A stretch of DNA of 64,000 nt from positions 60,287,641 through 60,351,640 of the forward strand of contig NC_134398.1 in the NCBI RefSeq assembly GCF_050003625.1. Direction: 5' to 3'. The DNA comes from Haematobia irritans. Lineage: Eukaryota; Arthropoda; Insecta; Diptera; Muscidae. The notes below the pieces were generated by a model that worked only from the letters and a program-made list of their open reading frames with translations, was not told the origin of the DNA and searched no databases. Made by a program: the position numbers and the translations under genes. This document shows positions 12,090 through 23,930 of this stretch, piece by piece; position 1 is the first letter of the stretch; each line of letters opens with the position of its first letter.

Positions 12090-12870
12090 TTGAGACAACC
12101 TTAGGCTTTAGTGGGACCAACATACTCTCAATATTGACCTCAAAAAATTTGTTCACAATTTGTCAATCGCTCAAAAAAAGGATCGTGCCGATTGGTCAGA
12201 AGAAATGCTCTAAAATCGTTACAATGGATGAATCGTGGCTTTACGCCTATGTGCTCGAATGTAAAGAGAAGTGTACTGTATGGGTGTTTCGAAGCACTTC
12301 CAAGCGAATGAAAACTGGACATGTCGCAATCGTATCACTAGAACAACGTAGAAAATTGGTACACCACAATTTGTTTACCACACCGAAAGAATTTTCTTCG
12401 TAAAAAGAACGAAAAGTTTCGCTCAAAGTACAAAATTTGTCATAGTTTTACAACAAAAGAAACTTTTCACTAAAATAATATTTCCTTCCTTTTACGAAGA
12501 AAAGTTCTTCCAAATTTTTCGTAGTTTGTAAGAAATAACTTTGTACTTTTTATGAAAAAGTTTCATAGTTTTTATGAAACAATTTCGTTCTTTTTATGAA
12601 AAACTTTCCCACGTTTTGTGAAATATTTTCAAACTTATAGAAAAATATTGTACAGTCCAAAGTGCATTTTGTTATGGTAACAAGTTTGAAAAATGACACC
12701 ACTACTTTACAACTTAAGCTTTTGAATTTGGTTTCTTCGATTTTATGCATAGCATACAATCGTATATTCGTTCGTATATTCTTCCAAGAAATCAGTAAAA
12801 CCAACCGCCGAAGTCGGTTCACTCTTCACCACGACAATCCGATGTCTTACACATCGGATCAAACAATTGC
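12090..12870 (+). pseudogene. Ancient mariner transposase relic, split by a ~390-bp insertion and a SINE
   Basis: Translation across frames gives HNLSIAQKKDRADWSEEML, then MDESWLYAYVLECKEK (first catalytic Asp), CTVWVF, STSKRMKTGHVAIVSLEQRR and WYTTICLP. After an interruption at about 12382-12770 it resumes with FFQEISKTNRRSRFTLHHDN (second Asp). The reading then stops where a SINE enters at 12871, so the third Asp region is lost. The wording is that of a third mariner lineage, different from the Himar-like and CGAGGGC elements. It is clearly dead: an in-frame stop follows SEEML and there are frame changes. Confidence 0.85.
12382..12770. mobile_element. Unclassified AT-rich insertion inside the mariner relic
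   Basis: The mariner reading frame is continuous in sense on both sides (WYTTICLP before, FQEI after) but is separated by ~390 bp of unrelated sequence. That sequence contains repeated, partly inverted AGAACGAAAAGTTTC, ACGAAGAAAAGTTCTT and TTTATGAAAAAGTTTCAT words. This suggests a small foldback-type insertion. The exact ends and target duplication were not resolved. Confidence 0.5.
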
Positions 12871-13095
12871 ATGGGAGCCACCGTGATGCAATGGTTAGCA
12901 TACCCACTTTGCATACATATGGTTATGGATTCAACCACAGTTTCAACCGTACACCAAAAAGTTTTTCAGCGTTGGATTATCCCCTCTCAGTAATGCTGGT
13001 GACATTTTTAGCTTCTCTAATTGGTTTCACTATAATGTGAAACGCCGATCGGACTCATTGATAAAATAGAAGTTCACCACTCGTGGTATCATCGG
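12871..13095 (+). mobile_element. tRNA-derived SINE, split at its 3' end by a hAT-like element
   Basis: Begins GGGAGCCACCGTGATGCAAT (A box region), then ATGGTTAGCATACCC, GTTTTTCAGCG, TGGATTATCCCC and GAAGTTCACC. The last SINE bases (ATCGGGCTAACC, 14583-14594) lie beyond the hAT-like insertion at 13096-14579. There is an internal deletion relative to the consensus. The degraded B box (GGATTCAACCA) suggests an old copy. Confidence 0.82.
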
Positions 13096-13273
13096 CAGCG
13101 TTGCCATTTTGTTCCGATCGGATCAAAATTGGTCCAAAAGAATTCTAGTTTTTAAATTTGGTCCGATGGTTGGACCAAACGGAATTTAGTCCATTTTGGT
13201 CCATTTTCATTTGGTCAAATTTGAATTTTTTGAAGTATTTAAAATTTTTATCACGTAGTCAATAGTTTCTATG

Positions 13274-13735
13274 CACTGAAAAAATATTGGCGTTAGGCTG
13301 AAGACTCATTGCTCTGATATAAAGTTTGTTTCCTAGTCCAAAAGTCGGAGATATTTTTAACACTTTATTTTAAGTCGTTTCTTACTTGAAACATAAAACA
13401 ATTTTCACTTGTTGGGAAATTTAAGTAGTGGTTCAGACGTTTTAATTGGACATTAATAGCACATGAAGAAAACAGCTGGAATAATTAATAAAATTTGTTT
13501 CTTAGAATCAAGTACGCAAAACTCAAATTTACAAGTGTATTGTAACGTAAATGTGTCCTTACTTCAATTCTCCGCTTCTTTGGCTCAGAATAAATACTCA
13601 TTATTGTACAGACAAAATCTGTGGAACCAACCATCAATGTTTTGTTTTCAGTGTGGGATTAGATACAATTTCAATTACAGAAAATCGAATGAAAATTTCG
13701 TGTTTTAGGTCTTGGGCCAGGTTTTACATCGTTTT
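13274..13735 (-). repeat. MITE1, partial, inside the hAT-like element
   Basis: CACTGAAAAAATATTGGCG, GATATAAAGTTTG, CCTAGTCCAAAAGTCG, AGAATCAAGTACGCAAAAC, CTTCTTTGGCTCAGAA and AGACAAAATCTGTGGAACC follow the family order in the reverse sense. The central part is shortened. Confidence 0.7.
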
Positions 13736-14052
13736 GGACAATTTCAGCCCTATACTCGAATGTGCGCAAAAAGTAGAACAGTAGGATTGAGCTATATAAG
13801 AATATGGACCGCATGAAATTATGGATGCAAAGCAACACTACAGCAAATTGGATGAAAATTCGGAAAACTATTATAATCTCTCTAGATAATATCGTGACTG
13901 TTGTTGTCTTTAACCATCTCTAAGTCGAAAGTTTTGTAATATTGAATTTCGACTTTTGATGTCAACTAAAATTGACTTTAAAATTCGACCTTTCAAATTG
14001 TCTATTTTTTCAAATTTTAAAAAAGTTGAAAAGTCGACATTTTGATTCCTAG

Positions 14053-14390
14053 CTTAGGTTAGGTGGCAGCCCGATGCATCAGGCTCACTTAGACTATTCA
14101 GTTCATTGTGATACCACAGTGGTGAACTTCTCTCTTATCACTGAGTGCTGCCCGATTCCATGTTAAGCTCAATGACAAGGGACCTCCTTTTTATAGCCGA
14201 GTCCAAACGGCGTTCCACATTACAGTGAAACCACTTAGAGAAGTTTTGAAACCCTCAGCATTACCAGCATTACTGAGGTGGGATAATCCACCGCTGAAAA
14301 ACTTTTTGGTGTTCGGTCGAAGCAGGAATCGAACCCACAACCTTGTGTGGGCAAGGCGGGCATGCTAACCATTGCACCACGGTGGCTCCC
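14053..14390 (-). mobile_element. tRNA-derived SINE, near full length
   Basis: On the minus strand it reads GGGAGCCACCGTGGTGCAAT, GGTTAGCATGCCCGCC (A box), a TTGTGGGTTCGATTCCTGCT B box, TTTTTCAGCGGTGGATTATC, GGACTCGGCTATAAAAAGG, ATTGAGCTTAACATGGAATC and CCGATGCATCGGGCTGCC-type tail ending CCTAACC. The promoter boxes are intact, so RNA polymerase III transcription is plausible. No clear target duplication was resolved. Confidence 0.93.
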
Positions 14391-14639
14391 AACCATGACA
14401 ACCATGATTCCTACGACAACCGCTAACTCATATCATTCCTTTCTGGTTTACTTAACTTTTTTATTAAAAGCACTATGTACAATATTCCTCGAAATTGGAA
14501 ATTTTGTCCGCTGGAGGGAATTTTGGTCCGATTTTGGAAAAAATTTGGTCCAAAATAAATTTTTGTTGTGGCAACGCTGATCATCGGGCTAACCTTAGAC
14601 ATCACAAGTCCTTTACAAAGGTATTAACGAAAATTTAAA

Positions 14640-14993
14640 TATGCAAATTGAGATACGATTTCAAGTATGCTATGTTTCATGTAAAAAAAACGTCTTTAAA
14701 ATAAAATATTGAAAAAGATCTCCTATTTTTGAATGCTTCTTTGATAGAAAACGTCAACAAATTCATTGCTTTTGAAGAATTTTTCATTTGTGGAAAGATA
14801 CTCGTTTTATGTCGAATCACTTAACTATAAGGAGAGAACGACTTCATTGAAATGTTTATCGACTTTTGGACAAGGGAAATTGTTTCCCTTGTCCAAAATG
14901 CGAGAAATGCGTCCTATATTCCAAGCAAAATTGGTATTTTAAGGACATGAAATGTTTAGCCTTACGACAATATTTTTTCAGTATAATGGGGAA
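14640..14993 (+). repeat. MITE1, 5'-truncated copy
   Basis: AAGTATGCTATGTTTCATG, TCTTTAAAATAAAATATTG, CTTTTGGACAAGG, GAGAAATGCGTCC and CTTACGACAATATTTTTTCAG occur in family order. The element ends at the terminal TTTTTTCAGT near 14993. Confidence 0.7.
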
Positions 14994-16860
14994 TATTTTG
15001 AAAAACAATAAAGCTATTTTCGATAATTCATATTTAAGTTTTGTTCTCAAATATCTAAATATAAAAGGCAACCCTCGTAAGCGTTATGAAAATAACGGAA
15101 ATTCAAAACATGTTACAAATTATGAACAATTTTTTTCAGTTTATGTTTTGCTTTCAGATGTTTCTGCATATGAAAATTGTTTACTATACTCCACGTATTA
15201 TTTTTCCATCATTGCCTGTCATTCTTCCCTTGAAACACATGTTACTATTTTTGAAAACTTTTTGCTTTGTGTTATTTGATTTTTTGTTTTGCAAAATTTG
15301 AAACATTTGACATATGACACGAGAAATGGAAGAGTGAGAGCAAGCGATTGTCAGTATGACTGGGGTAGGTAAGTAAGAATGAACAACAAAAAATCCACTT
15401 CACCAAAATAAAGTTGTTCGTCTCCTTCAAAAAGAGTTCAGTGATAACTGACAGCATCAGTGTTGTTACACAGGCAGCTGGAACAAAGTGTTTTCTTTTC
15501 CCTAAAGGTCGATGTTTGGACATGTAAGTGTATCAAAGCTTTTTGTGAAGGTTATTTTTCTTCGTTTCTTGTTTCTAAATAATACACCCAGGGAATCATT
15601 TTTCCTACTACTTTTTTTTCGTTTGTTTAGGAAACAATATCGATTTCATTGTTATTTTATAACTATATAAAAATCTCAAGTTATGAATTCTTTTGACAAA
15701 AAGAAGAAAAACAAAATTTTTATGGAACTCATATCTTCCGATTTCATATCTTCGTTGTCCTTGAAGGCTCTTCTCCTACTTTCCATTTTATTTTATGATT
15801 GTACATGTACGTGCTCGTGTATATATGTCTTCTTTATGGGAAGCCATAAAAATAATTTGTTTTTAAGAGATTTGGGAGTGTCACATTTGTTTTATAAGAG
15901 GCATTTTCCAGATGAAAATTATTTTTAACGGCTTTAGTCCTTAGAGTGGCGACTGTGGTAATGGCGTTTCTATTGTTTGTGTTTTCAGTGATGACAATAA
16001 ATGGATGTCATAAAACTAAGTAAATTTCTGTATCATTTAATATTTATAAAAATATAATTATGATTTATTATTAATAGTCATAATTAAGTCATTACGCGTT
16101 ACGTGTTTGGTTTTCTAAATATGCGTATATTTTATGTGGTATTGACTTTTTTCGCGATAAACACTTCAAGATTGATGTTAGTCAGAAGGCAATTAGAGTT
16201 GCAGGATGAGGGACATCGATCCATGGTTTAATATAGCATATCATATAATCTTAATGCCATTTATCTAAAATTTTAAATTTTGTGTGTTCGCAATAGTAAT
16301 GGAAAACCGACTTTTGGACAAATCGTCTTATTGTCAAAAAAATAAGACTTTTGGTTTTGTCGAAAACAGATTCAAATCAATTTTTATTGTTTGGTAACAA
16401 AATCGACTTTTAACACAAAAAATCAAAATGGTGAATTTGAATTGAAAGGGGAATGTAATGTATAATGTTTATGTTGAATGGACTTTTCAAAATTACCAAG
16501 AAGTAAAAGAGGCGACTTTTCCAAATTTGTTTCTCCACGCGACAAACTCCACAAAAAAGGATTGTCGAAACGTTAACTCTTTCAGACAGCAACATGTTTA
16601 AAATTTTTTTTAGATTATCTTATAAATGGGAAATAAATGGGGCATTTGTTAAATATAACAGCACCTAAAGTCCTAAAATAGTTTTAGATTTTGAATTTCA
16701 GACAAATCACATAATACCTGGGGTGTCTAGACATTCAAGAAGTTTAATCGGCCTATATATAGTTATACCACATTCGGCACTTATTTGTGGACCTACAGTA
16801 CCTCTACATTTTGAATTTCAGGCATATCGAATAAAAATTTCGGGGTCTGGAAGCTACCAT
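14994..16860. other. No recognised feature
   Basis: AT-rich DNA with scattered open frames up to 137 codons that carry no known motif. Nothing else was supported. Confidence 0.4.
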
Positions 16861-17150
16861 ACAAAAAACACATATTTGGCAATATTTTATTTCTATAGAA
16901 AATTTTGTCAAAATTTTATTTTTATACGAAAATTTGGTCAAAATTCTATTTCTGCAGAAAATTTTGTCACAGTTCCATTTCTATGGAAAGTTTTGTCAAA
17001 ATTCTATTTTTAGAATGTGAACAAAATTTCTATTTATAGAATATTTCTATTTCTATAGAATTTTTTTTTCAAAATTTTATTTCAATAGAAAATTTTGTAA
17101 AGCTTTTATTTCTATAGAAAATTTTTGTCAAAATTTTATATCTATAGAAA
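16861..17150 (+). repeat. 29-bp minisatellite, left part
   Basis: About ten diverged units of TTTCTATAGAAAATTTTGTC plus AAAATTTTA; the GTCA of successive units falls at 16907, 16937, 16966 and 16995. The same units occur inside the long family A repeat at 40236-40385, so this array may be a surviving piece of such a repeat. It continues at 19156 beyond a 2-kb insertion. Confidence 0.85.
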
Positions 17151-19155
17151 ACTAGCGTAACCCGGCCCGCTTCGCTGCGCCTACCGAAGTGTTTTTGTAG
17201 GAACATTTTGCGTTAACTTAGTCAACCATATCCTTCGTGCTGAAAACAAATTCGAAAAGATTTGAATTCTTTCAAACAAATCGGACTACTTGCTTTTTCA
17301 TTTGTAGATACAAATACGGCGGATATGCATATGTAAAACGGTTCGTCTTAAACAATGTCGGGGAGAGGGTGTACCCTTTCCTCAAAATTTTTTAAATAAT
17401 GTTCTGAATTCAAGTAGTTGGAAAATCTTCTATATTTCTTGTGAATTTTAAGTGTGGAAATGTATCCTTCTCCTCAACATATCTGAAAATTAAGCACTAT
17501 ATTATAATAACATAACATACAAAGAATTACTGTTTCCAATTCAATAAATCGGAAAAAGCAAGAGTAGTAAAAAATTTGACCACATTAACATTTGATAAAA
17601 TGTGGGAAAATGATGCACCCTCCACGTTGGCTGCCAATTTCATGTAAATTTAAGTTCTTTACTAAAAAGAAGTCTGGCAGAAGTCAGTGCAAAAATCATA
17701 AAATTATGTACCGAGTTCCCATTTACGGACAACACTCTACTTTCAATTTAAGAAAAAAAAAACGGACAAAAGGGAACCCTCTCCCCACCTTGGCTCCACT
17801 CCGACCTGATATCGGACTATGACGTACCCCTATATTAATTTCACAACTACTCAATGGTCCCTATAAATTCTATCGAAGTAAATCGACAAAGTTTATTCAA
17901 ATTTTCCCCTTCCCCAACCAGATATCGAAAAATCATATACTAATTTAAAAATCATGTATAAATTTAATTACCTCCTCCCACGTTCCCTGTAAATTTCAAG
18001 TAGATCGGAGATGTTTAAATTTTGCTCTATTGTTTTAAAGGGACGTCACTTTCCCCGATACAATATCGACAAACACCGTAGTGAATAGCACCCCTAACCT
18101 TCCCTGAAAATTCTTGAAACTTTCCTTCAAGTGTGGGGCAAGGAAGGTTGCCCCTTCGTTCATAACCTTCCCCCACCGCCTTTGTAAATTTCAAGAAAAC
18201 TTAAGAATTTCCCCCTCGACCAAATGTCGAAAAGTGATGTAGCGTACCTTTTGTAAACGTCTCAGAAAATGTCAAGCAAATTATAAGTCTAAAGGGGCGG
18301 CCTCTCTTTCGTCCAAATATCACAAAAACAGGTATCAACTATTAATATCGTAACCTCTCCCCAGTCCTGTGTAAATTTCAAGTAACTCGGTAAAGTTAAA
18401 TTGTTTCTCTGTATGTACTTAAGAGAAGCGGATGTCTCCCTATGCCCTTTTATTTTTATTAAAATATCAGGAACCTGATATAAATTTCATAACCTCACCC
18501 ATTTTTTCCGTAAAATTTCAGTCGGGGGAGTTTAGTTTTGTTTTCACTGTACTTAAAAAAAAAGTCGGGCAAAGGGGTGGTCCCCCTCCCCGACCAAATA
18601 TCGAAAAATAATGTAGCGGATTTTTGTTTTGATGGCAACATTCAATGAAAATTTCAAGCAACTCGCATAATTTTGTTCCAAGTTTCAAAAAGTAGGGCAA
18701 GGGGGAGGTCCCCCTCCCCGACCACATATGAAATCATCAGGTACCCCATATTAATTCCATAACCTCACCGCATGTTCTCTGTAATTCTCAAATAATTTAG
18801 AGAATTTTAGTTTTTTCACTGTACATTAAAAAAAATCGAACAAAGGGGAGATCCCCCTCCGCCACCAAATATCGAAATATAAAGTAGCGGATCTTTATCT
18901 AGATGCCAACCCCTACCTTCAATGAAAATTTCAAGGAAATCGGTCAACTTTGGTTCAATTTTCAAAAAGTCGGACAAAGGGGAGGTCCCCCTCCGCGACC
19001 AGGTGTCCAAAAATGAGGTACCCTATTTTCACCACATGAACGCCCCCTACGATCTCTGAAAGTTTCAAGTAAATCGGTTCAGCCGTTTCGGAGCCAACTC
19101 GGTACATACAAACAAACAAATAAACAAACATAGATTGAATTTTATATATATAGAT
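17151..19155. mobile_element. Unclassified ~2-kb repeat inserted into the minisatellite
   Basis: Starts ACTAGCGTAACCCGGCCCGC and ends with AGCCGTTTCGGAGCC, a CAAACAAACAAATAAACAAA tail and ATATATATAGATG. The interior is made of degenerate tandem units containing AAAGTCGG, CAAAGGGGAGGTCCCCCTCC, GACCAAATATCGAAAA and AATTTCAAG. The TCCCC of successive units falls at 18581, 18710, 18852 and 18986, a period of 129-142 bp. The tail resembles the 3' end of a retroposed element, but there is no open frame with recognisable motifs. The minisatellite resumes immediately after it. Confidence 0.6.
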
Positions 19156-19500
19156 GTTGTCAAAATTTTATTTCTATAGAAAATTTTGTCAATATTTTAT
19201 TTCTATCGAAAATGTTGTCAAAATTTTTTTTATAGAAATTTTTGTCAAAACTTTATTTCTATAGAAATTTTTGTCAAATTTTTATTTCTATAGAAATTTT
19301 TATCAAATTTTTATTTATATAGAAAATGTTGTAAAAATTTTATTTCTATAGAAAATGTTGTCAACATTTTATTTCTATAGAAAATTTTGTCAATTTTTTT
19401 CTATAGAAATTTTTGTCAATATTTTATTTCTATAGAAAATTTTGTTAAAATTTTAATTCTACAGAAAATTTTGTTAAAATTTTATTTCTATATTTCTATG
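19156..19500 (+). repeat. 29-bp minisatellite, right part
   Basis: Further units of TTTCTATAGAAAATTTTGTC with variations (AAATGTTGTC, AAATTTTTGTC). It is a direct continuation of 16861-17150. Confidence 0.85.
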
Positions 19501-19767
19501 TTTATGTGCAACCAAGTTGTGCTATGAGTTTTTTATTAAAAATTTTTGAAAATCCTATTTAGCGTTGTAATTTTATAATTTTATAAAGTTTTTATATTTT
19601 TATTTTCTGAGACTCAGTAAGACAGAACACAAGTCTTCAGAATACAGGCCACAATAGACACCAGGTCTTCTTATGGCTTTGCAAATATAATATTATATTT
19701 TTTTTAAGTTTGCCTTGGAATTAATTTTACAATTTGATTATGCACCGAGCTAAGCTCAGAGTGTCTA

Positions 19768-20113
19768 GGTTAGGTTAGGTTAGGTGCAGCCCGATGTATC
19801 AGGCTCACTTAGACTATTCAGTCCATTGTGATACCACATTGGTGAACTTCTCTCTTATCACTGAGTGCTGCCCGATTCCATGTTAAGATCAATGACAAGG
19901 GACCTCCTTTTTATAGCCGAGTCCAAACGGCGTTCCACATTGCAGTGAAACCACTTAGAGAAGTTTTGAGACCCTCAGAAATGTCACCAGCATTACTGAG
20001 GTGGGATAATCCACCGCTGAAAAACTTTTTGGTGTTCGGTCGAAGCAGGAATCGAACCCACGACCTTGTGTATGCAAGGCGGGCATGCTAACCATTGCAC
20101 CGCGGTGGCTCCC
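19768..20113 (-). mobile_element. tRNA-derived SINE, full length, perfect 11-bp target duplication
   Basis: Minus-strand reading begins GGGAGCCACCGCGGTGCAAT, with A box GGTTAGCATGCCC and B box GGTTCGATTCC intact. It ends in three AACCT repeats. It is flanked by CAGAGTGTCTA on both sides (19757-19767 and 20114-20124). An exact duplication of this length is the mark of LINE-mediated retroposition and indicates a recent insertion. Confidence 0.96.
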
Positions 20114-20124
20114 CAGAGTGTCTA

Positions 20125-21883
20125 ACATTACAGGTGTTTTGAGTCAAATCTATCACAAGAGATGCATATGTTACTAACAAAATATCAGAATCCAAAAACA
20201 AACAATGTTATGATGAGTACCACTGTCAAGCTACAAAAAAAAAAATAAAAGCGTATAGTTCTTTTTGTGAGAATAACATGCCAACAAAACAAAAATATCT
20301 CTCAATGTGAGAATAAACTTGAGATGAATAAAAATATCATTGTAAATGTGAGAAACTATAGTAATATTAAGATAGATCAATTTGAGAATAGAATTGAGAT
20401 GCAAAAATTATCATTGTATATGTGAGATAAGTATAGTAATATTCGGATAGAAAAAATGTTAACATGAGAAGTAATATAAATACATAATAACATTTTATGA
20501 GAAGTTTAACATAAAACAAAATCTAATAATGATGTTATTGATTTTGGTTTCAATCTGCACTGCTACAGCGTGATTATTTATAGACTTACATTCTTAAAAC
20601 ACACTTGACAAAAGTACACGAAAAACATACCTAAAAATAAAGAAGAAATAACGTAAACGATTAGTAAAACAACTTCAAATAATCTAGATAAAATCGAAAA
20701 GAAAAATCTGTGAATTTAAATTATAAATTTTAGATAATTATATAGTTAATTGTATCTTAAGGTTGTGTGTTACCTACCCATACTAACTTTTTCAAGATTT
20801 TGTACAAAATAATGCCGCAACAAAAGTCATTTCAATCCAAATGATTGCATTAATTACCATTTCTTTGCCAAATGTTGCTTCTATGGAGAATAGTCCCTAA
20901 GGATACTTGGCAATATATTCTCTCTTGCATTTCTTCCTTCTCTTTTGATTTAAGTACACTCGAATATTGTTTCATTATCCTACCAATTTGTCATTGCCGC
21001 ATTCGCATCACACAGAAATAATTGAGACATTTTCTCTTCAAAACTCAAGATATAATTACTTCAGCGATTTTTATTAATTTATATCCTTTAGAATAGAAAC
21101 GGATGGTTGGTCTGAATTTCTTTGTGGTGGCAAGGAAAACTTTATGAGCAAAAGCATAAGGGCAAAAAGATGGAAAAACGGTCATGGAAATGGCGCCTGC
21201 CTGTTTCATATTTATATCATGACTGTAGATAAGCAAAACTTTTGATATCTTTATTATTGTCATTATTATTTTGCCGTAGAGCAAATAGGCTTCCTTCCAT
21301 CAAAAGAGATTCAGCATCTAGAGCATATGACAAAGCAGTGTATGTATACAGTATATACTAGCATTAGCATCAATAATTAACGTTCATTCAGTTTTTTGTC
21401 CTTATTTTATAAGCAATAATTGTCATATTGAAAGTCCAAATTTCTTGGATAATTTATTTCGTGTCTCAATGGAGATAATTATTTATGGCATAATCAGAAT
21501 TAAAGTTTTATATCTAGTTTTATAAAAAAAATCAAAAACAATTTATAAATTTTTTTGTATTCATTTACGATTTTAAAAAATTCTGAACTATTTTGTAGGA
21601 GACACGAATTTAGTTAATCTTTATGCTCCATTTGTGTATCAATGTTTCCTCAGTTGTAATTTAATTTAATTATAATATTAAATATTTAAGGAGAAAATAT
21701 TTAAAATTTATTTCTTTTAATTTAGGGTACATAATCTTTCATATTAGGTCAATATAGTTTTCAGTGTGCTGGCAAGTTTTTTTTTACCTTATGAAACTTT
21801 TTTCCTACAATTTCGGATGATGAGGCCGAAATATTTGTAGAATACACGAGAATATATATAAATATGTGTATACCACTCCAAGT
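20125..21883. other. No recognised feature
   Basis: AT-rich; no coding, RNA or repeat features were recognised apart from A/T runs. Confidence 0.4.
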
Positions 21884-22371
21884 ACACTATAAAAACAGTG
21901 AACCCACCAGGAAGAAAAATTTTGGTTAATTTTAGAAAATTTTGATTATGTTTACAAAATTTTAACTGAACAGTAATACAAACGCTTACATCACGAGGAT
22001 ATCACAATAATAAATAAATACTTTTCGACAATTAAATAAATTTTATTAGACATAATTAAAAAAAAAATATAGTTTGAAGGAAAAAATTGGAGTTCAAAAT
22101 TGCAAGAATGTCTTTAGTGCCATACGAAGTTCAAGATGGGCGCATTTGAAGTAAAATTTACAAAATTTAAAGATATAATGTACTATTTTGTGAGAAGCAC
22201 GATTTTAGTAAATCTTTAAGCTTCATTTGTGTATAATGTTTTCTCCCCTTTTAGTAAATTTAGCTAATGTACGCAAAAATATAATTCCATGAACTAAAAT
22301 AGAATTAAATTGGATTTAGTGCCATAAAGGGTTCATTTTTTTTTTTTTTTTGAGTGCACTACATACAAAAA
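21884..22371 (+). repeat. MITE2, near-complete copy
   Basis: Begins ACACTATAAAAACAGTGAAC, CCACCAGGAAGAAAAATTTT and ends GGTTCATTTTTTTTTTTTTT TTGAGTGCACTA. The ends are inverted and imperfect. The interior agrees with 41884-42397 in order and length (~490-510 bp). Confidence 0.8.
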
Positions 22372-23247
22372 ACATTTTTCTGATTCAATCACGAAATTAA
22401 TTGATCCAATTAATTTTTTAATTGAAATGTCTTCAATCGCAGAAATAATAGTATCAATTAAAAAATTAATTGATCAAATTAAAAAATTTAATTGATACTA
22501 TTAATTTTTGTAATTGATTTTTGTTTCAATTAAAAAATTTGTTGAATCAATTAAATTTTTAATTGAATATTTTTTAAAACTCAATTAAAATATTAATTGG
22601 AAAAATTTTCGTGAAATTTTTGTCTGTGTATTTGCAATTACTTTCTTAACTGGCTTAGTGTTTTCAGTTTAAAAATTCGGTTGTTTGAAATAAATTTTTA
22701 GTTAAAAATTAAAAAAACAATTCGATCACTTTTTTTAAGTGGCTTAGTCATCGAGTTTGATTGAAAAGTTAATTGTATCAATTAATTTTTTAATTAAAAA
22801 TTTTAAAGTTTTCAATCATTGAGTTAATTAACTTAATGCTTCCATCTTTATTAAAAAGCTAATTGTATCAATTAATTTATTAATTGAACAAAATTTTCAA
22901 CTTCAATCAACTTTTTAATTGGAAATATTTTGGTGTTATTTTTTCTGTGTACACACAAAAAATTTTTTTCTGATTCAATCACGAAATTAATTGATCCAAT
23001 TAATTTTTAATTGAAATGTCTTCAATCACAGAAATGATAGTATCAATTAAAAAATTAATTGAAGGTCAATTAAAAAGTTAATTGATCCAATTAAAAAATT
23101 AATTGATACTATTATTTTTGTGATTGATTTTTGTTTCAATTAAAAAAATTTGTCGAATCAATTAAATTTTTAATTGAATATTTTTTAAAACTCAATTAAA
23201 ATTTTAATTGGAAAATTTTTCGTGAAATTTTTTTGTGTGTACAATTA
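22372..23247. repeat. Two adjacent AATTAATTG-rich MITE3 copies
   Basis: Copies at about 22372-22632 and 22953-23247 both start near AAAAAATTTTTCTGATTC, contain AATCACGAAATTAATTGATC, TTGAAATGTCTTCAATC, ATAGTATCAATTAAAAAATT and end TTTCGTGAAATTTTT and TGTGTGTA. Both are highly self-complementary. The stretch between them (22640-22950) holds more diverged AATTAATTG words. Confidence 0.7.
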
Positions 23248-23384
23248 TGTATACCACTCCAAGTATATCAGTGTTCGTAATTGGAACAGAATATGAATTA
23301 AATCAGGAATAGAACACAATACATAAAGAGTACTTCAAATTCAAGGGGATGCATCAAAATTGTGTGAAAGAATCACACGATTTT

Positions 23385-23930
23385 TTTTTTAGATTCAATC
23401 ACAAAATTAATTGATCCAATTTTAATTGAAATGTCTTCAATCACGAAAATGATAGTATCAATCACAGTTTTAATTGAGCATCAAAAAATACTTGATTAAA
23501 AACTTAATTGATTTCATTAGCAAATTTCAATTAATTTTATAATTGTATCAATTAAATTTTTAGTTGATGTTGATTGCAAACTTAAATTAATTTTTAAATA
23601 AAAACGAAAATCATGTTCTATAACTATTTTTAATCCTTTTTAGTTTGATTCAGAAATTCATATTTTGAAAAAAAAATTAATTAAAAATTTAAAAAAAATA
23701 TCCATAATTTGTTAGCTGTCCTACTCTTCCGAGTTTGATTAAAAAGTTCATTGTATCAATTAATTTTTTAATTGAAAATTTACAAAACTTCAATCGTTGA
23801 CTTAATTGACTTAATGTTTCTAGTTTGATCAATAGATTAAAAGTATCAATTGATTTTTTTAATTGAAAAATTTTTAACTTCAACTTTTTAATTGGGAATA
23901 TTTTGATGATATTTTTTCTGTGATGGGAAA
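23385..23930. repeat. MITE3, diverged copy
   Basis: TTAGATTCAATCACAAAATT, AATTGATCCAATTTTAATTG, ATGATAGTATCAATCACAG and later TTTTTTAATTGAAAA words in the same arrangement as the other copies, ending near ATTTTTTCTGTGATG. Confidence 0.6.

Larger units (their letters stand above)
13096..14579. mobile_element. Non-autonomous hAT-like element, 1484 bp, 8-bp duplication
   Basis: Ends CAGCGTTGCCA and TGGCAACGCTG are inverted repeats, and the flanks carry a perfect 8-bp duplication ATCATCGG (13088-13095 and 14580-14587). Eight-base duplications with CAG-type ends are typical of hAT transposons. No transposase is visible. The interior near each end is rich in TTGGTCC words. It contains a MITE1 copy (13274-13735) and a SINE (14053-14390), which are younger insertions. 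It interrupts an older SINE. A second element with the same termini lies at 28410-30085. Confidence 0.88.

Noticed and set aside
14053..14390. Functional tRNA genes at the SINE heads
   Set aside because: A and B boxes are tRNA-derived, but the sequences do not close into a full cloverleaf and run into a shared ~260-bp body, so they are SINEs.
18550..19010. Glycine-rich short frames on the minus strand
   Set aside because: They follow the degenerate CCCCCTCC tandem units of the unclassified repeat and differ in length between units.
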